Assembly: GCA_013398295.1 (NCBI GenBank) | Contig: VZSF01008484.1 | Location: 1 to 64,000 of the forward strand | Length of the DNA: 64,000 nt | Source of the DNA: Chionis minor | Lineage: Eukaryota > Chordata > Aves > Charadriiformes > Chionididae | Direction of reading: 5' to 3' | Made by a program: the position numbers and the translations under genes | Notes under the pieces: model-generated | Databases searched by the model: none | What the model was told of the DNA's origin: nothing | Seen by the model: only the letters and a program-made list of their open reading frames with translations | Shown: piece after piece, positions 38,911 to 48,376 of the stretch | How positions within the stretch are numbered: the stretch's first letter is position 1 | Layout: each line of letters begins with the position of its first letter

Positions 38911-40120
38911 TGAATCACAATGAAGTTATCTCTCTACTTCTAGAGGACTTAACGATCTTCCAGAAGAAAAACATTCTGCTGAATCTGTAGTTCAAAACCA
39001 ACTTTTTAAACCTGGGCACCAGAAGTGAGATGGATCCCTTCATATTTTGTCATATTAAGGAGTACGTCTTTCAGAAGTGATGCCTGTCCTCAGCTTCCAG
39101 AGTTGCACCTACCCTCTCCCTCTGCAAACCACGTGCTCTGGTTTGAAGCCTAGTAGACATACTGTGCCTATACAGCTCATGGGGATCTTGGAGCCAAACT
39201 GCAGTCTCTAAGGGCCACTGTTACTTTCTGGAACTTAGAAAAAATGTCATAAATGTCAAATGTAATCATTTGCTTCAGGCAGCATTTATGCTTTGATCAA
39301 TTTGAGATGTCCTTGGGGAAAGGAAGAGAATGGAGCCCGTCCATTCCTGGTCACGTCTCAGATAATCCACGGCAGAGGGAGGGAAGTGAGCTCCTGATTT
39401 ATTATTGGCGATGTGTAACGTGGTGCAATTGTTACACAATGCAAGATGAGGTTGCATTTGTGGTCTGAATGATTCTTAGCTGAATAGCCATTCAGTTTCG
39501 TCCTTTTCTGCTCATTCGTCATTGGTACGCAGACCATAATTTCCTCTAGCATATTTTAATTCCAGGTTAGTAATTAATTTATTAAGAGCAGTTAATCTTT
39601 AGGATTTTATTCACCTTTCACTGAATACATAATAAAAACTCAGTATCTGTATTATATCAGTTAACTAAAATTTGTTGGAGAATACACATAATATTATTAT
39701 TGTCTCCTTGACTAGATGAGTGTGTAAGCATTTCCAAAGTAAATGCAAATAAGTATTCCATGAGTATTTCTGCCAGTAAAATCTGATCTTTCCAAAGCTC
39801 ATGGCAAGCTAGCACAAAAGATGTGCAAGCATGGAAGAAGAAAATCTATATAAATATTGAAATGAACATTCACGTTGTTAACTCTTGATGTAGCTCTCCT
39901 GGATTTCTTTTGATTTGGTAGGCATTTAGGCATTTAGTCTGTGCAAAACCTCTGGTTTATGGTGTCCATTATAGTCTGGCTTTACCCTTACAGGCTTTCA
40001 TAGAGGAAGCTGACCTGGGCAAGTCATACTAACACAATGGGTCGGTCATCCCACTTAGCGCTGCATTTCCAGTTCTAGTGTGCTTTCCTGGGAACACTGA
40101 ATGGAAGGAGTATCTCCTGT
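38911..40120. other. A+T-rich non-coding block, candidate regulatory element
   Basis: No gene recognised. 39240-39800 is A+T-rich and free of visible repeats. It contains TAATTAATTTATTAA-like words near 39571-39586, an ATGCAAAT octamer near 39743, and an 8-base-armed inverted repeat (39412-39438). This composition is typical of vertebrate conserved non-coding elements, but I cannot show conservation from one sequence. Confidence 0.35.
39412..39438. repeat. Inverted repeat, 8-base arms, 11-base spacer
   Basis: TGTGTAAC (39412-39419) and GTTACACA (39431-39438) are perfect reverse complements separated by gtggtgcaatt. The arm and spacer include TTGCACCAC- and GTAAC-type words that could be sites for bZIP-like or other dimeric factors. 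This is inference only. Confidence 0.75.
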
Positions 40121-40440
40121 AATCACAATGTTGTTAAGGTTGGCAGGGACCTCTGAAGATCGTCTAGTCTAGTTTTCTTCCTGCAAGCAAGGATGGCTAA
40201 AGCAGGTTCCTTCGGGCCATGTTGAGTGTCTCCAAGGATGGAGACTCTACAACCTCTCAGGGCAAGATATTCCATTGTTCAAACCACCTTCACTGTAAAG
40301 CAACTTCTTCTTGTGTTTACATGGAGTTCCCTGTGTTTCAATGTGCCCATTGCCCCTAGTGCTTTCCCTGGGTACCAGTGACAAGAGTCTCACTGTCTTC
40401 TTTGCCCCCCCATCAGGTATTTATCCATTAAGCTCTGTAT
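40121..40440 (-). mobile_element. Older, diverged CR1 3' fragment, minus strand
   Basis: Read on the plus strand, this is the reverse complement of a CR1 3' end. It begins aatcacaatgttgttaagg and continues as gacctctgaagatcgtctag, the usual CR1 terminal pattern. Further blocks match the antisense CR1 C-terminal region: a ctccaaggatggagactc segment, accttcactgtaaagcaact, cccattgcccctagtgcttt and ggtaccagtgacaagagtct. It then fades at about 40440. No reading frame survives. Divergence is much greater than in the two plus-strand copies, suggesting an older subfamily and an earlier insertion. Assignment rests on the order and spacing of several remembered blocks. Confidence 0.82.
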
Positions 40441-41690
40441 TCCTGCAGTTATGCAATTTCCTAAGCTCTTCACCATTCATTTAAAAATAGGACTTTTGCT
40501 TTTTTAGTCTGAGGGTCATTTAAAATTTTTAATCTAAAGGCACAGGAACCAGGAGGAAGATGGCGTTTGGATTAGAAATGACACCCAGCCCTGTGCTCTC
40601 CCCTACAGCACATCCTGCCTCCCACACTGGCAGCTGTCCTCTGCATGGAGATACGCACACCTATGGCACCGTGTTGTTATCACACCATAATATTAAGCAA
40701 ATAGTTTTTGTTCTACTTGTCCATGTGTACCAAATCCTCAGCATGAGGGAATGTCACCTGGTGCAGGAGAGAGAAAGGTGCGTTTGCTTTCTAGCTCACG
40801 CTGAGACACTAGTCTCATTTACCCTCCCTCCTTTTTGTTTTCCCCACCTCCCCTGCCTTATTATAACTCGGCTAGGGACAGAGAAAATGTTGGCTTCCCT
40901 GGTTGGTTAGTGTAGTGGCAACTCTCTTAAAAAAAAAAATAAAAATTACTCCTAATTAAGGAGTTGTCATCATGATTTGTGGTTTTGTATACTGGAAAGC
41001 AGGCCAAGGCTGTCTGATTTCATTTCTGTAAAAGAATGTAACTCCAGTTCCTTGCCAGTTTATACCATTCCCCATGCCGGGCAGTAGATAATTTCTCATG
41101 GTCCCAAAGCTTTCAACAATACTCCATTATGTTTCATGACTCATAAATGGGCTGGTGCCCATGGAAAGCCATGTGTCTCAGCGCAGGCAGTACAGCTCCC
41201 CGCAGTATGTTTGAACTGATTTCATAGCCTCCAGACCTAGCATGGTTTATTATTTTCATGACTTGCTCACTGTTCTCGTTGTTGCTAAGACCATATTGCA
41301 TCAGTAGCAGGAATAAAATTAAAGGCCCTGATGCGTTTCAATGCAAAATTAAAAGCACGCTATGCGGAGCTTCAAATGGATGCAGGAGAAAAGATCAAAC
41401 AAAAGACTGAACGAAAGTTCAGATCTAACAGCTCTTTGAGATAAGCAGCTCATATAAACTGCAGAGACAGCTGATACACGAAATGATATTACCTGGACCG
41501 ACATAGCTGTGGTGATTATTGCTGGTTTACCTGTGCACTTGGGGCTCTGCTGATGGATGTTGCAGCCGTCCTCTCTATTAAATCAGAATAAGCTGAAGGA
41601 TTAGAAAGATATGATGTATAATCTTGAGTCTGCTCCTGCAACCTTTAGTCAACGGAGCTGAATTAATGAAGCCAACTGTTACTTGCATAA
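40441..41690. other. Non-coding sequence, candidate conserved block at 41220-41500
   Basis: No gene recognised. 41220-41500 is repeat-free and A+T-rich. At 41620-41665, gagtctgctcctgcaacctt followed by tagtcaacggagctg may be the beginning of the repeat patchwork that continues to 41864. An A run lies at 40929-40938. Confidence 0.35.
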
Positions 41691-41752
41691 TTACCATTAC
41701 TTCTTTCAGCGTGCTAAGTGCTGTGCAAACATACACGAAGCCACAGTCCAGA
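41691..41752 (-). repeat. Antisense copy of the 'actgtct...tagtgcc' ancient repeat
   Basis: On the plus strand this reads taattaccattacttctttc, then cagcgtgctaagtgctgtgc, aaacatacacgaagccacag and tccag. Its reverse complement gives 'ctggactgtggcttcgtgtatgtttgcacagcacttagcacgctg' in pieces. That is the same block order as the plus-strand element at 50474-50577, including the terminal A/T triplet tract (here at the 41691 side). It sits inside a larger patchwork of old repeats (41600-41880). Confidence 0.6.
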
Positions 41753-41800
41753 CATCTACACCTGAGTAAAGGTTGGGAGATTATGGTATTGTGTTTGTGG

Positions 41801-41864
41801 ACCGATCCTGCTTTTATTAATGTCCATGGAAAAACTGCTGGTTGGCTTCTGTTCTCAGGATATT
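41801..41864. repeat. Old palindromic repeat remnant
   Basis: Blocks accgatcctgcttttattaa, tgtccatggaaaaactgctg and gttggcttctgttctcagga follow the self-complementary pattern 'cctg...ttgaagtcaatggaaaaactcccattgacttcaatgggagcagga'. That pattern is common in turtle, crocodile and old bird repeats derived from small non-autonomous DNA transposons. About five more remnants of the same pattern occur in the window. The match is degenerate. Confidence 0.55.
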
Positions 41865-44800
41865 TTAATTCTGTTGTGATTTCTTGGGGTTTTGATTCAG
41901 TTGGCATGATCTCAGCAGACTTGTGATACAGGGAGGACTGTTCCAGAGGGGCTAGTTTGGAATGGAAGCCAAAAGGGGATCAGTTTAGGAGGGTTGAATG
42001 GAGCAGTTTTGTCTGCTGTTGTAAAGCCGTTTTGTAATACTCAGATAACTTATTGAAACTGTTGCCAGGTACTGTTGCAAGCATATGACTGTGGAAATCG
42101 CTGCTTGAGTAATAAGAACAATAGAATTTGAAAAAAAAATATATTTTTTCTCTCCTTTTTTTTCTTTTTTAATTTTTCCTTGGATAATAAAAACAAACGA
42201 GTCAGTATTACTTGATTTGCCTAGTTAGATTTGTTCTCAGATTCTTATATTCCAGTCTAAGACAACGTTTAGGTTATAATACTATAGATTGAAGACTTAT
42301 TTATTTTTAAAAAGCAATCCCTTTCCTTCATTTTTTTGTTCCTCTCTGTCTCTAGTGGAACCATTTATCCAGTCTTAGATATTTGAATTTTGAAAAAATT
42401 GGTCTCAAATTTAACCTCAAAAGAGCATGCATAATGTATTTTTAAATGGACGTTCTTTTTGAAGTTGCTCTTAGTTACATAATTTCCCATTTGTTGTTTC
42501 TTTCTTTTTCTGATTTAGCCAGTTATCAAGTTTTTAATGTATGTATTTATTTGAGAAAGCCAAATATATTTGGTCTAGTGAAAGAAAAGTATGTTCTATA
42601 AACAGATCTGTTCCTTCAGCAGAGCTTCATCTGTTTAGTTATTTTTTTGGAAGGAGTTGCAGCAGTAACATTGAAAATGTGCTTGGTTGCTTGAAACAAT
42701 CACTGGGCATTTGTACAGAAAACAGATTCAAGTCAGGAAGCTTTAAGAAGTAAAGCATGTGTGGATCTGTTGTGATGCCTAATGATTCATTTAGTGCGCT
42801 GTGGTTAATGATTATAATGACTATATGTGGTAATCCTGCTACCACCCTCACCTCCCCCTTCCTCTCTCACCCCTTTTGCCCCTGAAATAGGCAAGCAAAT
42901 AAAAACCCAGCAGCAGACAGTATCAACCGTGGCGTTAGGCAGACTTGGCTGGCAGCAGGTATGTGCCTTCACCACTCCCGGCAAGATTCACAATCGATTC
43001 AGGAGTCCAGGTTTCCCCGCAGCCTGGCCCACGCTTGTGGCTCCCATTGATTTTCCACAAGCTTCAACAGAGAAAATTCCCTGCTGTGGACCAAGCTCAA
43101 TGACTGCAAACTGCGGAGGATGCAGTCCCTAGCTGTAATTAAAAGTGCCTTCCTATTAGTTCATGTAGCTGGAGCCAAAGGACCTGGATTTATTCTCTGA
43201 TGCTAAGGGAGGCAGGAGCAGTAATTAATTAGCTTGATGAGCTTTTCCATTGCGCGGCGTCTGGTCCCGTGACCCTAGACAGGTTTCATCGCAAAGGGAA
43301 GATTTATTTATTGAAGCTTAAGGCAAATGAACAGATAGATAGGTAAAAGTTTAGGAAACAACCTAAAATCCTCGTAGTGTGTAGCAGCCTGGGGAACTGT
43401 TTACCCAATTTCCATGAAGAATGCCCTCCTTCCATCCCACTTCTGACCAACTCTAGACTAGCCACCTGCCTAGACATGCTCCTTGGGGATTTTTCTCTCA
43501 ATTCAAATGCAAATGCTATGCCGATAGCTTGCTCAGGAGGTTGGCAGCTAACGTTACTCAGAGTACAGTTACATGAATGTTTTTCCCCAGCAGCAGAGGC
43601 AATTTAAAAGTTTTGCCATCTTTGGCCACTTGCTCCTGGCACTGTACTACACAGTTCGTTGCCCCCTCACTTGCGCTGAGGCAGCTCTTTGTGGAGACAT
43701 GAAATGATCCAAAATTTAAAAAAACCCCAACATCCTGACTGCTCTCCAAAAGAAGGCTCCCTGGCCAAGTTTACTGCGCAGCCCCACAGCCAGTTGCATC
43801 AGCACAAGCACACAGGAGGTAAACTGAGGTGTAGGGATGGGAACGGGAGACCTGGGTCAGGCAGGAAAGCGGGAAACTTCTCAAACTCTAATTTTTTTCC
43901 TGGAAAAGTGGTTGTGTAATTACATCTTCAGATTGGGGTTGTAGAGTACCAGGTCTGTGCACCCAGAGGTAGTAAGTTGATGTATGTCAGGGATGGGCGT
44001 GCAGTTGCCTTCCCATTGAGCACGAGATGCAGAACCCATACTGGCTTTGCCGATTTATTTCAGCTTTCTGCTGGCGGCAGGAGGATGGAGAATACCTGAT
44101 CCAGCATAAAGTCAGACTGGTGCAGGCAGGTGATATTTGATCTGGCGTAAAGCCTGCTGGTACAAAGTTGACATGTTGAAACGTATCGAACAAATTTGAA
44201 CCGGCAGAGCTTACAGCTGTGCCGCATTTTGCCCTGTGTGGCTGCGGCGGTTTTGGTCAGGATACAGACTGGACTCGGTGCATCGTCAAACCATGGCATG
44301 GAGATCTCACTCTTCTTCCCCCATCACAGCTCTTTGCAGGAAGCTGTTGAGCTCCTGAGTGAGGTATTTTCTTCCCACCTTCCCGGTCTCCATGTATTCT
44401 TAGCACTGTTTGAAGTTAGTGCTGTTCCGTGCCTCCTGTGTCATCCAAAATATAATTAAGGGCATGGACACTTTGCTACACCCTGCTTGGCTTCTCACAG
44501 AGACTGCACAAGACCTTTAGAGGTGCCATCAAAACAGCATGCGGACTGGCAAACAAACTGCTTGTTCCGACACAAGCTTTTGGGACAAATCTGCCCCATT
44601 TCCTGCTGTCAGGAGTTGGGATTCCTGAGGTCCCAGAGGGGATGGGAAAAGCAAGCTATCTCCCCAAAGGCTGAGGAAGGTGAAAGATGCGGCTGTTGTT
44701 TCCATCACTGAGGTGAAGTTCAGAGGGAGGAGGTAGATGGAAAATGAGAGTGTTTGCTGCAGATAATGTGGAGTTAATGCTCTTGACCAGTAGCTTGTGC

Positions 44801-45289
44801 GGAAGCGGTTTATTAATTTATCCAAAACACAGGCTTTGCAACTTCTTCTTTGACAATTGTTCCGGAAAGTCTGATCGCTTCTGATGTTTCACTCTACGCT
44901 GTAGTTCCTGGCCTAGCTTCTAGCTGGCAGGTGTGGACAGAAGCTGCCTCTTGGCAGGAAAGGAAGGTTTGGTCCTGATGTCCATCAGGACCAGAGCCTC
45001 TTCTGTGAGTCTGCTGCTTGAGGAGATGCAGAGCGAAGGGGGCCCAGACAGTAGCTGTTAGAGAGCAATTACTGGCGTGGATCAGATTTGCGAATGTCGT
45101 GAGTTAATGCCTAAATAAAATTAGTTAGAACCTAGTTAAAGTAGCACGCTGTGTCTGAGGAGTGATATAAATCGATGCCTTCAGATACGCATTGAAAACC
45201 AATTTTTGTCTGTAGGATGTGAAAATGTGAACTGCTGGCTGAGTATGAGATATGGTGTTATTGAATAAATGTCAAAATCAGTGAAAATA
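41865..45289. other. Unique non-coding sequence
   Basis: No gene recognised. A/T-rich homopolymer stretches lie at 42129-42180. At 43817-43850 a ggtaaactgaggtgtaggga block weakly resembles the MIR start ('gaaactgaggcacagaga'), too short to annotate as a repeat. Frames up to 101 codons lack domains. Confidence 0.4.
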
Positions 45290-45341
45290 CAGGGCCAGAT
45301 ACTGATATAGTCTGGGGTGCACATCTGGGAGGATTATTTTT
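45290..45341. repeat. Possible old repeat remnant, 'agggccagatcctgat' type
   Basis: cagggccagatactgatata followed by gtctggggtgcacatctggg and aggattatttt parallels 'agggccagatcctgatctcagttacactggtgtaaatctggagtaa'. This is the start of the same palindromic family that seems to give its other half at 10036-10079. Confidence 0.45.
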
Positions 45342-45842
45342 GAGCACAAGGGCTATAAGTCTGAGCACATAATGAGGCGATACGTGCAAAAGGTTAATTA
45401 GGTGCATTTTCCTGAGTGGTACCTGGTGTATATACCCATAGTCCCAGTGCTTGAATAGGCAAGTCTGAGGTGTAAGTGTGAGCGTTAGGCCTGGCAAAGT
45501 GTTTCTAATGAAGATATTTGGACATGCAAGTCAACACACAATTACTTTTGTTTCCCTTTCCCTCTACTTTTTTTCATGATTAGCTAAAGGTACCTAGAGG
45601 ATGCTTTGTTTCACTATAGCTCCCTTCACCTCATTCAAACAAACTTAATATGCTTTTCTGGACAGCAACCAAGTTTACAGTTGTGCCAGCACCCAAAGCT
45701 TGTGCTGACTTGTACCATTGTGGCAATAACTGCTAATGAGTGCAAATGTGTTCCTGGAAAACCCTTGATGCTGGAGAGGCATCTCAGACTGGAATGATGC
45801 TCCTGGCTATGAAATAGCTGAACACCTGTTCCTTGCTCAGTG

Positions 45843-45921
45843 AAAAAAAACACCAAAACCAACCCACAAACCAACCCCAACAAAAAAACCCACCCCAAAA
45901 CCACCCTAAACCCAAACAACT
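45843..45921 (-). repeat. G-free A/C simple-sequence tract with G-quadruplex motif on minus strand
   Basis: 79 bases on the plus strand contain no G and only two T. At 45889-45913, C tracts of 3, 4, 3 and 3 bases are separated by loops of 1, 7 and 4 bases (cccaccccaaaaccacccta then aaccc), meeting the canonical quadruplex pattern on the minus strand. A pyrimidine/C-rich run continues to about 45940. The open minus-strand frame across it is a composition artefact. Confidence 0.8.
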
Positions 45922-47244
45922 GCCCCCCCTTCCCTCCCCAAACAAAAGACCCTCAAGAGCTCTGTTCCCTTTTTAATTTCTGAGTGCCCCTTGACTGCAA
46001 GGCATGCTGTTGAAACTCAGAAGATTTCTTTTTTTATGCCAGTCTCTCAAAAATTGCCACATTCCTTTATCGGCTCAGAAACAATCCCTGCTCCTCTGTT
46101 GTTGCGTGCAAAGGGCTGTCATGATACAACAGATGGAATCGAGGGTTGACCATCAAGAAACAATTCCTGCAGAACCCAGAAGGCGGTGGGAGGAGGAATG
46201 ATATTTGAAAGGCTGTTTGTCTTGGTGACATGAGGATGTTTATCTTCTAATGCTGACCTATAATCACGTGTGTCCTGCATAATCAAAACTGAGAACTGGG
46301 CTGTATTTATTGCTTAGATATATTTGTTAATTGCTTTTAGTAGGCTTTTTCTGCAAAGTTTTTCATCACTGCCACCACCAATATTGTTCTGCTGGTAGAT
46401 TTATTCACGTGAGGGGGCTGTTGGTCGTGGTTTTTCTATCAGGTCTCAGTTCCTTCTTTGAAGAGATTTCTTCCTTGTCTGGGCCAATATGCTTACCTGA
46501 CCAAGTAATTTAGAAATTGATTTAAAGCAGCATGGTCCTGTCATGTGATTTTGCTTCATTCCATTTGTCCCTGTAGTTATGTTGAAATATCAAGTCACCA
46601 TAAGCCAATATTGGCTGACTGTAGAGTGCTCTCAGGATGGGTTCAGCTGTAGTAGCTATTTCCTGGTACTGTTGGTATTAATGGGGACAAAACTGACCTG
46701 AGAGTCCACTCAGGTACTTGGATTGAGGTAGTCAAACTCATTCTGATTTTGGTATGGCAACACTTATTAGGGGAGATTAGCCCGTTCACTGTCCTCCTAG
46801 CAGTGAAAAAAGCAATAGGGAGATGCTTCAAAAAAATCTGAAGATGCCTCAAACTGTTGCACGTATCTCATCTGTATAGTGCTCTGCTCGGTGTAGCCTG
46901 GCTGGTCTTCCTGGGCACACAGTGCTGAGGTTGGTAGTGGCTGATAGCAGAGTCACATCCCCTGTGTCATCTCAGGAATTGGTTACAGGAGGCTGATTAG
47001 CAACAGTTTGAGGATTGTCTGAGAAGGAGGTTTTGGGTTGGATTTGCCCTAACCAGGCAGCATTCCCAGGTTGAATCCCTTCACTATGTTATTGCCTCAG
47101 GCTTTTCTCCAACCAATTCCTTCTCCATTGCCATGGTGATGAGGCTTCTGAAAACTATGGAGGGGCAGACATATGGTACTGCCAACCTACCCTGCTCCTC
47201 ACCACAGGATTCAGTGGCCTCCACCAGGCATAAAGCCTCATCTA

Positions 47245-47270
47245 TACTCCCATTAAGGCTATGGGGGTTT
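47245..47270. repeat. Possible palindromic repeat remnant, weak
   Basis: actcccattaaggctatggg plus ggttt is close to 'actcccattgaagtcaatgggagttt'. It lies just before the CR1 insertion at 47354, so it may be part of the older DNA into which CR1 inserted. The match is short. Confidence 0.35.
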
Positions 47271-47353
47271 GTTCAGCTTTATGAGAGCTGGATCTAGGGA
47301 GGAAAAGAATGGGTATAAGGAAAAACCTCCAAACCCTGAATATCTTTATCATT

Positions 47354-47965
47354 TGGCTGGATGATCGCACTCAAAGAGTTGCGGTCAAAGGCTTGATCTC
47401 CAAGTGGAGAGCAGTGATGAGGGATGTTCCTCAGAGGTCAGTATTGGGACCAGTGGTGTTTAACATCTTTGTCAGTAACATGAACAGTGGGATTGAGTGC
47501 ACCCTCAGCATGTTTGTTGACAACACCAAGCTGTGTGGTGCAGTTGGCACGCTGGAGGGAAGGAATGCCATTCAGAAGGACCTGGACAGGTTTGAGAGGT
47601 GGGCCTGTGCGAACCTTATGAAGTTCAACAAGGCCAAGTGTAAGGTCCTGCACCTGGGTCAGGGCAGTCCCATGCACGAATACAGGCTGGGCAGAGACTG
47701 GATTGAGAGCAGCCCTGAGGAGAAGGACTTGGGGGTGTTGGTTGATGAGAAGCTCAACATGAGCTGGCAATGTGTGCTTGCAGCCCAGAATGTCAACTGC
47801 ATCCTCGGCTGCATCCCCAGCAGCGTGGCCAGCAGGGTGAGGGAGGGGATTCTGCCCTTCTGCTCTGCTCTGGTGAGACTCTACCTGCAGTGCTGTGTCC
47901 ACCTCGGGGCCCCCCAGTATAAGAAGGACATCGACCTGTTGAAGTGGGTCCAGAGGAGGCCATGA
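47354..47965 (+). pseudogene. CR1 reverse transcriptase remnant, palm and thumb part
   Basis: About 200 codons stay open in one frame. An ATG lies upstream at 47309, but the CR1-like residues begin only at 47354, so that ATG is a chance start in flanking DNA. Recognisable blocks are PQRSVLGPVVFNIF (palm motif B region), the active-site box at 47513-47524 reading FVDN where CR1 proteins have F-A-D-D, then KFNKAKCKVLHLG and PEEKDLGVLVDEKLNMS, typical of the CR1 thumb. The second catalytic aspartate is replaced by asparagine, so polymerase activity is not expected. The frame ends at a TGA (47963-47965) created by loss of one base after the QRR peptide; the next frame continues with CR1-like residues (MKMVVGLEH). 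In a live element this protein would copy the LINE RNA at the target site. Confidence 0.9.
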
Positions 47966-48289
47966 AGATGGTTGTAGGGCTGGAGCACCTCTGCTGTGAG
48001 GACAGGCTGAGAAACTTAGTTGTTCAGCCTGGAGAAGAGAAGGCTCCAGTACCTAAACGGGACCTACAGAAAAGACGGGGAGGGACTCTTGATCAGGGAG
48101 TGTAGTGATAGAATGAGGGGTAATGGTTTTAAACTGAAAGAGGGTAGATTTAGATTAGGTATTAGGAAGAAATTCTTTACTCTGAGGGTGGTGAGCCACT
48201 GGAACAGGTTGCCCAGGGGAGCTGTGGATGCCCCATCCCTGGAGGTGTTCAAGGCCAGGTTGGATGGGTCTTTGAGCAGCCTGGTCTAG
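47966..48289 (+). pseudogene. CR1 ORF2 C-terminal remnant after frameshifts
   Basis: This continues the broken CR1 protein. From 47962 the CR1-like frame runs to about 48018. It is then interrupted by apparent loss of two bases (a lone g at 48019 where CR1 has a full glycine codon) and resumes at 48020 as LFSLEKRRL. Next to it, about 23 bases present in the sibling copy (roughly 16990-17012) are missing here near 48049. The downstream part reads [36 protein letters not shown] and ends at a TAG around 48287. This C-terminal region is conserved across avian CR1 copies; its biochemical role is not known to me. It cannot be expressed as one protein with the upstream part. Confidence 0.85.
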
Positions 48290-48376
48290 TGGGAGGTGTC
48301 CCTGCCCAGGGCAGGGGATTGGAACTAGATAATCTTTAAGGTCCCTTCCAATCCAAACCATTCTATGATTCTATGA

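Larger units (their letters stand above)
45342..47353. other. Unique non-coding sequence flanking a simple A/C tract
   Basis: No gene recognised. The A/C tract at 45843-45921 is listed separately. The rest is ordinary A+T-leaning sequence up to the CR1 junction at about 47354. No target-site duplication can be paired with confidence around that CR1 copy. Confidence 0.4.
47354..48376 (+). mobile_element. CR1-type LINE fragment, 5'-truncated, 3' end intact
   Basis: This is the largest mobile element in the window. Homology begins abruptly inside the reverse transcriptase (peptide WLDDRTQRV) with no 5' UTR, ORF1 or endonuclease, the typical 5' truncation of CR1 insertions. It runs through the RT palm and thumb, the conserved C-terminal region (peptide [20 protein letters not shown]) and the short 3' UTR. 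It ends in two copies of ATTCTATG at 48360-48375, the characteristic CR1 3' terminus, with no poly-A tail. The last 330 bases closely match the shorter copy at 16957-17327. Avian CR1 is a known family; the subfamily cannot be set without a library search. The element is dead: frameshifts, a missing segment and an altered catalytic residue are described under the pseudogene entries. Confidence 0.95.

Noticed and set aside
45635..45919. Minus-strand frame with a very hydrophobic segment that looks like a membrane helix
   Set aside because: The hydrophobic run is the translation of the A/C simple tract read on the other strand, a composition artefact.
47309..47353. ATG at 47309 as the start of a real 218-residue protein
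   Set aside because: The first 15 codons have no CR1 similarity and lie in flanking DNA; the rest is a truncated, mutated CR1.
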